Assembly: GCF_965277665.1 (NCBI RefSeq)
Contig: NZ_OZ255835.1
Span: forward strand, 930,001-994,000
DNA from: Lichenicoccus sp965277665
Lineage (GTDB): Bacteria; Pseudomonadota; Alphaproteobacteria; Acetobacterales; Acetobacteraceae
Length of the DNA stretch: 64,000 bases
Reading direction: 5' to 3'
The position numbers were made by a program, and so were the translations under genes. Positions 43,954-51,653 of the stretch are shown here, one piece after another (position 1 is the first letter of the stretch; each line of letters begins with the position of its first letter). The notes below the pieces were generated by a model, which was not told the origin of the DNA, searched no databases, and worked only from the letters and a program-made list of their open reading frames with translations.

Positions 43954-44089
43954 GCGCCGCACGCCGGCCGCGGCAGGTCCCGGATCTGGACGCGCCATTG
44001 CGGCGCCGGTAGAAAAGGCGGTCTCGGTCCGCCGGCCGGGACAGCAATCCGGAGTGTCCGCCCCTCTGTCGGAGCGGAGGAGGCGCGCG

Positions 44090-44542
44090 ATGATCACCCT
44101 GCTTGTCAATGGCGAGAGCCACCAGGTCGACCTGCCGCCCGACATGCCGCTGCTCTGGGCGCTGCGCGACGTGCTGGGACTGACCGGGACCAAGTTCGGC
44201 TGCGGCATCGCCCAGTGCGGCGCCTGCACCGTGCATCTCGGCGGCGAGGCGGTGCGCTCCTGCCTGCTGCCGCTGGCCGGTGTCGCGGGGCGTCCGGTCA
44301 CCACGATCGAGGCGGTCGGCGCGACCCCGAACGGGGCCCGCGTGCAGAAGGCGTGGCTCGACACCGAGGTGGTGCAGTGCGGCTACTGCCAGTCCGGCCA
44401 GATCATGTCGGCGACCGCGCTGCTGAACAAGGTGCCGCAGCCGACCGACGCCGACATCGATGCCGCGATGGCCGGCAATATCTGCCGCTGCGGCACCTAT
44501 GTGCGCATACGCAAGGCGATCCACACTGCGTCGCAAGCCTGA
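44090..44542 (+). CDS. Aldehyde dehydrogenase-type 2Fe-2S subunit (AldG/IorA-like)
   Basis: A 150-residue electron-transfer subunit with two 2Fe-2S sites. The first has GCGIAQCGACTVH and a later RSCLLP cysteine; the second has QCGYCQSGQIM and ICRCGTY. It passes electrons from the molybdenum subunit to a cytochrome. A strong GGAGG ribosome site precedes ATG 44090. It starts a three-gene run with the molybdopterin subunit and the cytochrome, the order and sizes seen for the membrane-bound aldehyde dehydrogenase of acetic acid bacteria. An isoquinoline-oxidase-like role cannot be excluded. Confidence 0.9.
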   Translation: MITLLVNGESHQVDLPPDMPLLWALRDVLGLTGTKFGCGIAQCGACTVHLGGEAVRSCLLPLAGVAGRPVTTIEAVGATPNGARVQKAWLDTEVVQCGYCQSGQIMSATALLNKVPQPTDADIDAAMAGNICRCGTYVRIRKAIHTASQA

Positions 44543-44552
44543 GGCCGGGGTG

Positions 44553-46730
44553 ATGAACGCGGTCGCCCCGCTCGCCAGCCGCCGCAGCCTGCTGAAGGGC
44601 GCCGCTGTCGCCGGAGGTGGCCTGCTGCTCGGGCTGCACCTGCCCCGCCTCGCCAGGGCGGCCGAGGCGGCCGGCGCTCCGGCCACCGGCATGTTCGCGC
44701 CCAACGCCTACATCCGCATCGACCAGGCGGGCACGGTCACGCTGATCATGCCCGATACCGAGTGCGGCCAGGGCATCTGGACCTCGACGGCCATGCTGCT
44801 GGCCGAGGAACTCGAGGTCGGCATGGACCAGGTCCGGCTGCAGGCGGCACCCCCCGACAACAAGCTTTACGCCAGCCCGTTGCTCGGCGAGCAGGCCACC
44901 GGCGGTTCCGCCTCGACCCGGGCCGACTGGAAGCCGCTGCGCGAGGCGGGCGCCGCGGCGCGGACCATGCTGGTGCAGGCCGCAGCTACGCGCTGGAGCG
45001 TCGATCCCGCCGGTTGCGTGGCCGCGCACGCCGTGGTGACGCACGCCGCCAGCGGCCGCAGCCTCGCCTATGGCGCACTGGTGGACGATGCGGCGCTGCT
45101 GCCGGTGCCGAGCGACGTCAAGCTCAAGGACGCCGGCGCGTTCAGGCTGATCGGCACGCCGCAGAAGCGGCTCGACACCCCGGCCAAGGTCAACGGCCGC
45201 GCGATCTACGGCATCGACGTAAAGCTGCCGGGCCTGAAGATCGGCACCGTCTCCGCCTGCCCGGTGCGCGGCGGCCGGCTCGTCTCCATCAACGAGGCGG
45301 CGGCGCGCGCCGTCCCCGGCGTGCGCGACGTGGTGAAGCTCGACGACGTCTATGCGGTGATCGGCGACCATATGTGGGCGGCCAAGCAGGGGCTGCAGGC
45401 GGCAGCCCCCGTCTGGGATGACGGCCCGAATGCGGGCGTGTCGTCGGCGAGCCTGACCCACGCGCTGGATGCGGCGTCGCGGACCGAGGGCGTGGTCGCC
45501 ACGCATGCGGGCGATGCGGCGGCGGCGATCAAGTCGGCGGCGAAGAGCATCGACGTGGTCTATGAACTGCCGTTCCTGTCGCATGCGCCGATGGAGCCGA
45601 TCAACACCACGATCCATGTGCGGCCGGACGGCGCGGAGCTCTGGGTCGGCACCCAGGTGCCGGTGCGCGCGCAGATGGCGGTGGCAGCCGAGACCGGGCT
45701 GCCGCCGGAGAAAATCCAGGTGCACAACCAGATCATGGGCGGTGCCTTCGGCCGCCGGCTCGACGTCGACAGCATCACCCAGGCGGCGCGGATCGCGAGG
45801 CACCTCGACTATCCGGTGAAGCTGATCTGGACCCGCGAGGAGGACATCCAGCACGACTTGTACCGGCCGTTCTACTACGACCGTATCTCCGCGGGCCTCG
45901 ACGCCAAGGGTGCCATCGTCGGCTGGTCGCACCGGGTCACCGGCTCGTCGGTGATGGCACGCTGGGCGCCTCCCGGCATGAAGCAGGGCGGCAGGCTCGA
46001 TCCGGACGCGGTCGAAGGCGCCGCCGAGACGCCGTACGACCTGCCGGCGCATCATGTGGAGTATGTACGCGCCGAGCCGCCGGGCGTCACCACCCTCTGG
46101 TGGCGCGGCGTCGGTCCCACGCACAACGTCTTCGTCGTCGAGAGCGTCATCGACGAACTGGCCGCGGCGGCCGGGCGGGATCCGGTGGCGTTCCGGCGTG
46201 GCATGCTCTCCAAGAACCCACGCGCACTGGCTGTGCTCAATCTCGCGGCGTCGAAATCCGGGTGGGGCCAGCCTTCACCGAGCGGGCGCGGTCGCGGTGT
46301 CGCACTGCAATTCGCCTTCGGGAGCTACCTTGCCGCCGTGCTGGACGCCGAGGTCACTGCGGAGGGTTCGGTGCGCATCCATCGCGCCGACGTCGCCGTG
46401 GATTGCGGGCCGGTGGTCAATCCGGACACGATCCGGGCGCAGATCGAGGGCGGGCTCATCTTCGGGCTGACGATGGCGCTGTACAGCGAGATCACGCTCA
46501 GCCGCGGTCGCGTCGACCAGAGCAACTTCCATGACTACCGCATGATGCGCATCAACGAGGCGCCGGTGATCGAGGTGCATGTCGTCGACAACCCGGCCGG
46601 CTCGATCGGCGGCATCGGCGAGACCGGCACCGCGATTGCCGCCCCCGCGCTGGCGAACGCCATCTTCGCCGCCAGCGGGCGACGTTTGCGACGGATCCCG
46701 TTCGCCACCGGCCAGCTGAGTTCGGCATGA
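44553..46730 (+). CDS. Molybdopterin-dependent dehydrogenase large subunit (AldH/IorB-like)
   Basis: A 725-residue molybdenum hydroxylase. A Tat-type signal with two arginines (SRRSLLKGAAVAGGG) is at residues 9-23, so it is exported folded. The core has GSSVMARWAPPG and FVVESVIDELAAAAGRDP, and the active-site Glu is in GGIGETGTAIAAPAL near the C terminus. It oxidises an aldehyde or hydroxylates a heterocycle, passing electrons to the 2Fe-2S partner. The ATG at 44553 overlaps an upstream GTG. Its stop overlaps the next gene by ATGA. Confidence 0.9.
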   Translation: MNAVAPLASRRSLLKGAAVAGGGLLLGLHLPRLARAAEAAGAPATGMFAPNAYIRIDQAGTVTLIMPDTECGQGIWTSTAMLLAEELEVGMDQVRLQAAPPDNKLYASPLLGEQATGGSASTRADWKPLREAGAAARTMLVQAAATRWSVDPAGCVAAHAVVTHAASGRSLAYGALVDDAALLPVPSDVKLKDAGAFRLIGTPQKRLDTPAKVNGRAIYGIDVKLPGLKIGTVSACPVRGGRLVSINEAAARAVPGVRDVVKLDDVYAVIGDHMWAAKQGLQAAAPVWDDGPNAGVSSASLTHALDAASRTEGVVATHAGDAAAAIKSAAKSIDVVYELPFLSHAPMEPINTTIHVRPDGAELWVGTQVPVRAQMAVAAETGLPPEKIQVHNQIMGGAFGRRLDVDSITQAARIARHLDYPVKLIWTREEDIQHDLYRPFYYDRISAGLDAKGAIVGWSHRVTGSSVMARWAPPGMKQGGRLDPDAVEGAAETPYDLPAHHVEYVRAEPPGVTTLWWRGVGPTHNVFVVESVIDELAAAAGRDPVAFRRGMLSKNPRALAVLNLAASKSGWGQPSPSGRGRGVALQFAFGSYLAAVLDAEVTAEGSVRIHRADVAVDCGPVVNPDTIRAQIEGGLIFGLTMALYSEITLSRGRVDQSNFHDYRMMRINEAPVIEVHVVDNPAGSIGGIGETGTAIAAPALANAIFAASGRRLRRIPFATGQLSSA

Positions 46731-47986
46731 GGCGCCACCTGCGAACTCCGGGACCGGCACTCGCGGGGGCGCTACTGTGTGCCCTGGCGAGCGGCCCGGC
46801 GGCGCGGAGCCAGACCACCGACCTGGTCAAGCGCGGCGAGTATCTCGCCCGCGCCGCCGACTGCCAGGCGTGCCATAGCGCGGCCGGCGGCGGCGCCTAT
46901 GCCGGCGGACGCGCCTTCACGCTGCCGATGGGCGTGCTGTATTCTCCGAACATCACGCCGGATGCGCAGACCGGCATCGGCCGCTACACCGACGACGAGT
47001 TCGTGCGCGTGCTGCACACGGGAGTTGCCCGCGGCGGCAAGCATCTCTACCCGGCGATGCCGTACAATTCCTACACGCTGATGACGCGCGACGATGCGCT
47101 CGCCATCAAGGCCTACCTGTTCAGCCTGCCGGCGGTGCATGCGACCGCGCCCGCGAACCGGATGGATTTTCCCTACAACATCCGCGCCGTGATGATCGGC
47201 TGGAACCTGCTCAACAACCCCGACCATCGCTTCACTCCGGACGCTGGCAAGCCGGCCGACTGGAACCGCGGCGCCTACCTCGTCGAGGCGCTCGGCCATT
47301 GCGCGCAGTGCCACACGCCGCGCACCGCGACCCAGGGTCTCGACACCGCGCGCGCCTATGCCGGCGCCGTGCAGCAGGGCTGGGACGCCTACAACCTGAC
47401 CAGCGACGCCACGCACGGGCTGAAGGGCTGGAGCGACGCGGCGCTGGAGCAGTACCTGTCCACCGGCCATGCCGACGGGCACGGGCCGGCCTCCGGTCCG
47501 ATGGCCGAGGCGGTGCAATACAGCCTGCGCTACCTGAGCGCCGCCGACATCCATGCCATCGTGGTCTATCTGCGCGGCATCCCGGCGCAGCCGGACGGAC
47601 CGGAGGCACCGCAGGCCACGCCGGCCAGCCGGCCAGCGGTCCCCCTGGGCCGGCAGGTGTTCGCCGAGGCCTGCGCCGGCTGCCACCTGCCCGGCGGCGA
47701 CGGGCGGCAGTCGCAATGGGCGGCGCTGCGCGGCGACCACAGCCTGGGCGATCCGACCGCCACCAACATGGTGCAGGTGCTGGCACACGGCTCGCAGATC
47801 CAGACCGACCAGGGCCTGATGTTCATGCACGCCTTCACCCGCGCCTATACCGATCCGGAACTGGCGGCGGTAGCGAACTACGCGATCGGCCAGTTCGGCG
47901 GCCGCCAGGGCGAGGTCACCGCACAGCAGGTCAAGGCCGCGCGCGAGGCTGCCGAGAAGACGCAGAAGATCGGCTCGGGGTCCTGA
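46727..47986 (+). CDS. Tri-haem cytochrome c subunit (AldF-like)
   Basis: A 419-residue periplasmic cytochrome. The N-terminal signal is followed by three CxxCH haem sites: CQACH (about residue 47), CAQCH (about 195) and CAGCH (about 322). Distal Met candidates are scattered. It receives electrons from the Mo/Fe-S subunits and passes them to ubiquinone or the respiratory chain, as in acetic-acid-bacterial aldehyde and alcohol dehydrogenases. It overlaps the large-subunit gene by ATGA. No membrane segment beyond the signal is clear. Confidence 0.9.
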   Translation: MRRHLRTPGPALAGALLCALASGPAARSQTTDLVKRGEYLARAADCQACHSAAGGGAYAGGRAFTLPMGVLYSPNITPDAQTGIGRYTDDEFVRVLHTGVARGGKHLYPAMPYNSYTLMTRDDALAIKAYLFSLPAVHATAPANRMDFPYNIRAVMIGWNLLNNPDHRFTPDAGKPADWNRGAYLVEALGHCAQCHTPRTATQGLDTARAYAGAVQQGWDAYNLTSDATHGLKGWSDAALEQYLSTGHADGHGPASGPMAEAVQYSLRYLSAADIHAIVVYLRGIPAQPDGPEAPQATPASRPAVPLGRQVFAEACAGCHLPGGDGRQSQWAALRGDHSLGDPTATNMVQVLAHGSQIQTDQGLMFMHAFTRAYTDPELAAVANYAIGQFGGRQGEVTAQQVKAAREAAEKTQKIGSGS

Positions 47987-48106
47987 GGGCGCCCCTCGAC
48001 GATGTTGGCCGGCTTTAGCAAACCCAGTGGTCCTCGTCGGGCAGAACCCGCAGCCATCTCTCGATGCCGCGGCGTTCTGTCCGGCGATCGCCCAATCAGG
48101 CTGGGT

Positions 48107-49648
48107 TCAGCGAATTGATCTGGCAGCTGCGGCTGAGATCGCTTCGGCGGCATCGTCCGGGGTGAGGAAACCGGGTCTCGCTATCGACAGAGTGTCGCCG
48201 ACGAAAGGCGCCAGATAGTCCACCCGGCTCGGATACAATGCCTGCAGCTTCGCCTTGTCGAAGGCGATCACCTGACCGGAGAGCCCGCAGTTCAGGCTGC
48301 TGGCGCCGGTACTCTCGGTATAGGTGGCGACCGGAACGTCGAGTTCCGGGGCGCGGACGCCGCCGAGGCCATTGCCGTTCTGATCCAGGAGCGTGATCAA
48401 AGCCGGTGCTGTTCCGGTTGACTGGATCAGCGACGCGTGTGGCGGGATGCGGCCTTGGGTAACCCAGCTCTCGAGAAAGGCGAAGCTGGCGTCGAGCAGA
48501 TAGCGGCCCGGGAAGGTGCTGAGCATGGCACCGGCCTGGCAGGTTGCGTAATCTTCGACCAATGTTGTGCCGCCGGCGGCGTGGGTATCGGTGGCGTTGG
48601 CGGCGGATGTCGTTTGCTCGACGACAACGTGGGACGGGCCCGCAGCCTCGTAGAGACGGAAGCGGTCGTCGGCAGCGTCGCTGTCGTTGCGATAAGCCAC
48701 GCGCCCATCGCGATAGTCGGTTTGCGACTGGGTGGCGATGATCGCGGCGTTGCGCGAACGCAGCACATTGCGCGGATCCCCGGCGAGCGGCGCCGGGCTG
48801 CATTGGTCGAGCGGCGCCTGGATGCCGAAGCCCGATCCGACCAGGTAGCCGTCGAACGGCGGCGCTCCGGAGATGCCGGGGGTGATGGCATCGATGTAGG
48901 CGACAAGATCGATTGCGCTCTGGGAGTATCCGGCCGCATAGACGGCACGGACGCGGTACTGCTGCAATGGGTTGCTCGCATCATGGCTGCGGACCAGAGC
49001 GCCGGTCTGGCTGAGCACGTCCCATAGCAGCCCGTCCTCGGTGGCGTGCGACGCGCCGCCAACTACCGTCTGCAGGACCGGGCAGGTGGCGGCGGTCTCG
49101 TCCTTGTTGGGATTATCCCACGAGAGTGGAGCGTACCGGACCGGATTGAACGTCTTCAGCCCGGCGATCGTCACCGGCTTGCTGGTGATCCCGATCCAGA
49201 TGTCGCCGCGGCTCAAGAAATAGTCATGATCGTAGGACCATAGGACGGGCAGATCGTAGTTGTTGGTGGCGTTCAGCAGCTCGACGATCACGTTGCCGCT
49301 GAAGCGTCCTGGATCAGTTGGCCGGCGGACCAGGATGCGGTTTGTATAAGGGCCGCGGCGCAGTACTGTGACCGTCGTGTCGGACGGATCGGCCGCGTCT
49401 TCGTATTGGTAGACATTTGCGGTGCCACTGAGGAAATACTCGTCCTCACGGTAGCCGCGAGACCCGAGATCGATCGGCACCGCCTGATAGGCGGCGGCAT
49501 CGAAGGCATGATTGGCTGGGCTGTTGCCGGCGATCGGCCCGGTCACGGACGGTATCTCGCGAGCCCCGCTTGCCTGGGCGGTGGTGGATATCGTGACGGC
49601 GAGTGCCAACAGCGTCGCAAGGCGCAGTGACGCCATCCGGTTGGTCAT
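48107..49648 (-). CDS. Secreted alpha/beta hydrolase domain protein
   Basis: A 513-residue exported protein with a signal peptide (LRLATLLALAVTISTTAQASG). It has a hydrolase-like core: NVIVELLNATNNYD, AAGYSQSAIDLVAYID (G-x-S-x-S nucleophile, about residue 225) and GPSHVVVEQ near 350 for the catalytic His. Relatives are annotated only as alpha/beta-hydrolase-domain proteins of unknown substrate. A strong AGGAAGGGG ribosome site supports ATG 49648. It lies beside IS remnants. Confidence 0.75.
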   Translation of the reverse strand: MTNRMASLRLATLLALAVTISTTAQASGAREIPSVTGPIAGNSPANHAFDAAAYQAVPIDLGSRGYREDEYFLSGTANVYQYEDAADPSDTTVTVLRRGPYTNRILVRRPTDPGRFSGNVIVELLNATNNYDLPVLWSYDHDYFLSRGDIWIGITSKPVTIAGLKTFNPVRYAPLSWDNPNKDETAATCPVLQTVVGGASHATEDGLLWDVLSQTGALVRSHDASNPLQQYRVRAVYAAGYSQSAIDLVAYIDAITPGISGAPPFDGYLVGSGFGIQAPLDQCSPAPLAGDPRNVLRSRNAAIIATQSQTDYRDGRVAYRNDSDAADDRFRLYEAAGPSHVVVEQTTSAANATDTHAAGGTTLVEDYATCQAGAMLSTFPGRYLLDASFAFLESWVTQGRIPPHASLIQSTGTAPALITLLDQNGNGLGGVRAPELDVPVATYTESTGASSLNCGLSGQVIAFDKAKLQALYPSRVDYLAPFVGDTLSIARPGFLTPDDAAEAISAAAARSIR

Positions 49649-49689
49649 GATGTTTCCCCTTCCTCTCTTTGCCGAGAGGTTGGGTATGA

Positions 49690-49811
49690 GCGTAGGCCAC
49701 CGCTTCCAGACACACCAGCCGGATCGCCTCCAGATTGAACTCCCGGCTGAACTGTCGCCGTTCCATCCGCACCCTCCGATCCTGTGAAACACCCTAAAAC
49801 CAGGTGTCCAC
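49690..49811 (-). pseudogene. IS3-family OrfA remnant with terminal end
   Basis: The minus strand from ATG 49765 begins MERRQFSREFNLEAIRLV, the N terminus of an IS3-group helix-turn-helix OrfA, and then degrades. Just upstream, near 49800-49811, ggtgtccaccaaaccgg is a typical IS3-family end sequence. The rest of the element is gone. Confidence 0.7.
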
Positions 49812-50076
49812 CAAACCGGCAGCAGCTCAGATCGAGCTGGACAACAACCCGGTGAAGCGGGCAATCGGTCCCGTGGCGGTTGGCCGCAAGAACAGCCTGT
49901 TCGCGGGCAGCGAGGGCGGGGCCCGGCGCTGGGCGATCGTCGCCTCGCTGATCGAGACCGCCGAGCTTAACGGCCTCGAGCCCTACGCATGGCTGCGAGA
50001 TAGCCTCGCCAGCATGGCGGATGGATATCCGAGCTACCGGCTCGGCGAGCTTATGTCGTGGTTGGCGGCACGCTGA
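49808..50076 (+). pseudogene. IS66-family transposase C-terminal remnant
   Basis: About 90 residues match the end of IS66 TnpC proteins: IELDNNPVKRAIGPVAVGRK, NSLFAGSEGGARRW, SLIETAELNGLEPYAWL and YRLGELMSWL. The N-terminal and catalytic parts are missing. It is joined directly to the IS3 end on its left, which suggests an IS3 element once inserted into an IS66 copy and both then decayed. Confidence 0.8.
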
Positions 50077-50159
50077 TGTCCGAGGTAGACATCTGGTGTC
50101 AGTTGGCATCCGGTCCCTGATGCTTGAGGGTCTCAGCTCGGGACGCTACCCGGATTGTA

Positions 50160-51215
50160 ATGGACATGCACCCAAAGGCTTTTGCCAGCAAACTTTTGAT
50201 GAGGCTGGCTGTTCTCGCCGCACGCAACTGTGGTGCCTGTCTCGCCTTGGTCGTCGGCTACATTGTCATGCCCCTCAACGCGCATGCCGCCCAGGCCGTG
50301 AGCTGGGCGCCGTTCGACCTGCCGAAGCTGCAGCAGACCACCCTCCGCTCGGCCGCGGGGGCGCCCTACCGGATCGTCGTCGCGACCCCCGCCAGCAAGC
50401 CCCCGGCTGCCGGCTATCCGGTAATCTACGTCGTGGACGGCAACGCCTGGACCGGCCTCGTGTCGGAGATCATCCGCACCAACCTCGAGACCGGCATCCA
50501 GAGCCGGGTCGAGCCAGCGGTTGTCGTCGGCATCGGCTATCCCGTCGCGGAGGCCTTCGATCTCAAGAGGCGCAGCCTGGACTTTACTTCGGCCGCCACG
50601 CCCGGGCATCCAGATCCGGATGTCCTCCCCGGCCCCAACGGCGGCGACGTCACACTGATGAACTTCATCGACAACACGGTGAAGCCGGTGATCGAGGCGC
50701 GCTTCCCGGTGGACCGCACCCGCCAGACCTTGATCGGCCACTCGCTGGGCGGCCTGTTCACGCTCGAAGCCCTGTTCGCCCGGCCGGGGTCGTTCCAGAC
50801 CTATGTTGCCCTTAGTCCGTCGATCTGGTGGAACAACCGCACCCCGCTGCGACAGGCGCAGGACTTCCTTGCCAAGGGCGGCCGTCCCGCCAAATTGCGG
50901 GTGTTCTTGTCCGTCGGCGACCTCGAACAATTTCGGTCGCCCACTTATGTCGCTCATGACCGATACGACGATCGCAAGGCGTTCGAAGCCGACGGCAAGA
51001 CGGACGCGCAGGCCGATGCGGACGTGGCCGTCGGCTATGCGTCAATGGACCGTAGGACGATGGTTACCAATGCGCGGCAGATGGCGGCTCTGCTTACTGG
51101 GCACATCACGACCAAATTCGTGGAGTTCCCGGACGAGGACCACTTCTCCGTTGTGCCGGCCGCCCTTGGTCAGGCGGTCCCCTTTGCACTTGGCGACGAG
51201 CTGCCACCCTGGTAG
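50160..51215 (+). CDS. Exported esterase of the IroE/BesA (esterase D) type
   Basis: A 351-residue alpha/beta hydrolase. The N-terminal hydrophobic part (LAVLAARNCGACLALVVG) and a likely cleavage near NAHA-AQ suggest export. The core has YPVIYVVDGNAW, the nucleophile elbow IGHSLGGLFT (about residue 192) and EFPDEDHFSVVP with the catalytic His. Such enzymes hydrolyse siderophore or other esters. ATG at 50160 is used. A TonB receptor gene starts 439 bases downstream on the same strand, which fits siderophore use but does not prove it. Confidence 0.85.
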   Translation: MDMHPKAFASKLLMRLAVLAARNCGACLALVVGYIVMPLNAHAAQAVSWAPFDLPKLQQTTLRSAAGAPYRIVVATPASKPPAAGYPVIYVVDGNAWTGLVSEIIRTNLETGIQSRVEPAVVVGIGYPVAEAFDLKRRSLDFTSAATPGHPDPDVLPGPNGGDVTLMNFIDNTVKPVIEARFPVDRTRQTLIGHSLGGLFTLEALFARPGSFQTYVALSPSIWWNNRTPLRQAQDFLAKGGRPAKLRVFLSVGDLEQFRSPTYVAHDRYDDRKAFEADGKTDAQADADVAVGYASMDRRTMVTNARQMAALLTGHITTKFVEFPDEDHFSVVPAALGQAVPFALGDELPPW

Positions 51216-51653
51216 CCGCCGCACCAGTCCCGGCCGGGTAGGCCTGTCATCTCCGAACGCAATGCAGCATCAGGGGCGGCCTTGAGTTAATCTGCTGCGC
51301 CCATCAACTGGCAGGCTGTCGTGGTTGCGTGTAGTTTACTCAATGTGCTCGATGGCTTGACCCGCGATTATTAGGCAACAGTCCGGCAACGGCCCGGCAT
51401 CCAGCTCCCGGTAGGTCGCCGGCAGGCTTCAAACCGGCGTGTCCTCCGTCCGGACGCAATGCCGCGAGCGCCCCGAGCCATGGCTCGGGGCGGCGCCAGG
51501 CTTCCGCGGCATCGCCGGAGATCGGCTGCCGGCACCGTATCGTGCCGCGCGCATCGACAAGCTGTGCCTGGAGGCCGAGCTTTCATCGGAACTTCACAAC
51601 ATTGAACGGTTCCAGAAACTAAGACTGCCCGTCAGGGATTGGTCAGGTTTCGC
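51216..51653. promoter_or_regulatory. Intergenic region before the TonB receptor, with long palindrome
   Basis: This 438-base gap has no convincing gene. It holds the palindrome at 51469-51492 and is slightly AT-richer around 51290-51375, where the receptor promoter may lie. No Fur box could be matched with confidence. Confidence 0.4.
51469..51492. promoter_or_regulatory. 24-bp perfect palindrome
   Basis: The sequence CGCCCCGAGCCA followed directly by its exact reverse complement forms a perfect 24-bp palindrome with no loop. It lies about 160 bases before the TonB receptor start and 250 bases after the esterase stop. It could be an operator for a dimeric regulator or, as RNA, part of a terminator; there is no following T run. 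Confidence 0.5.

Larger units (their letters stand above)
49649..50159. mobile_element. Composite IS scar (IS3 plus IS66 fragments)
   Basis: This 511-base interval between two hydrolase genes contains only the IS3 OrfA/end fragment and the IS66 TnpC tail, plus about 80 bases before the next gene. No intact gene is seen. Confidence 0.7.
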
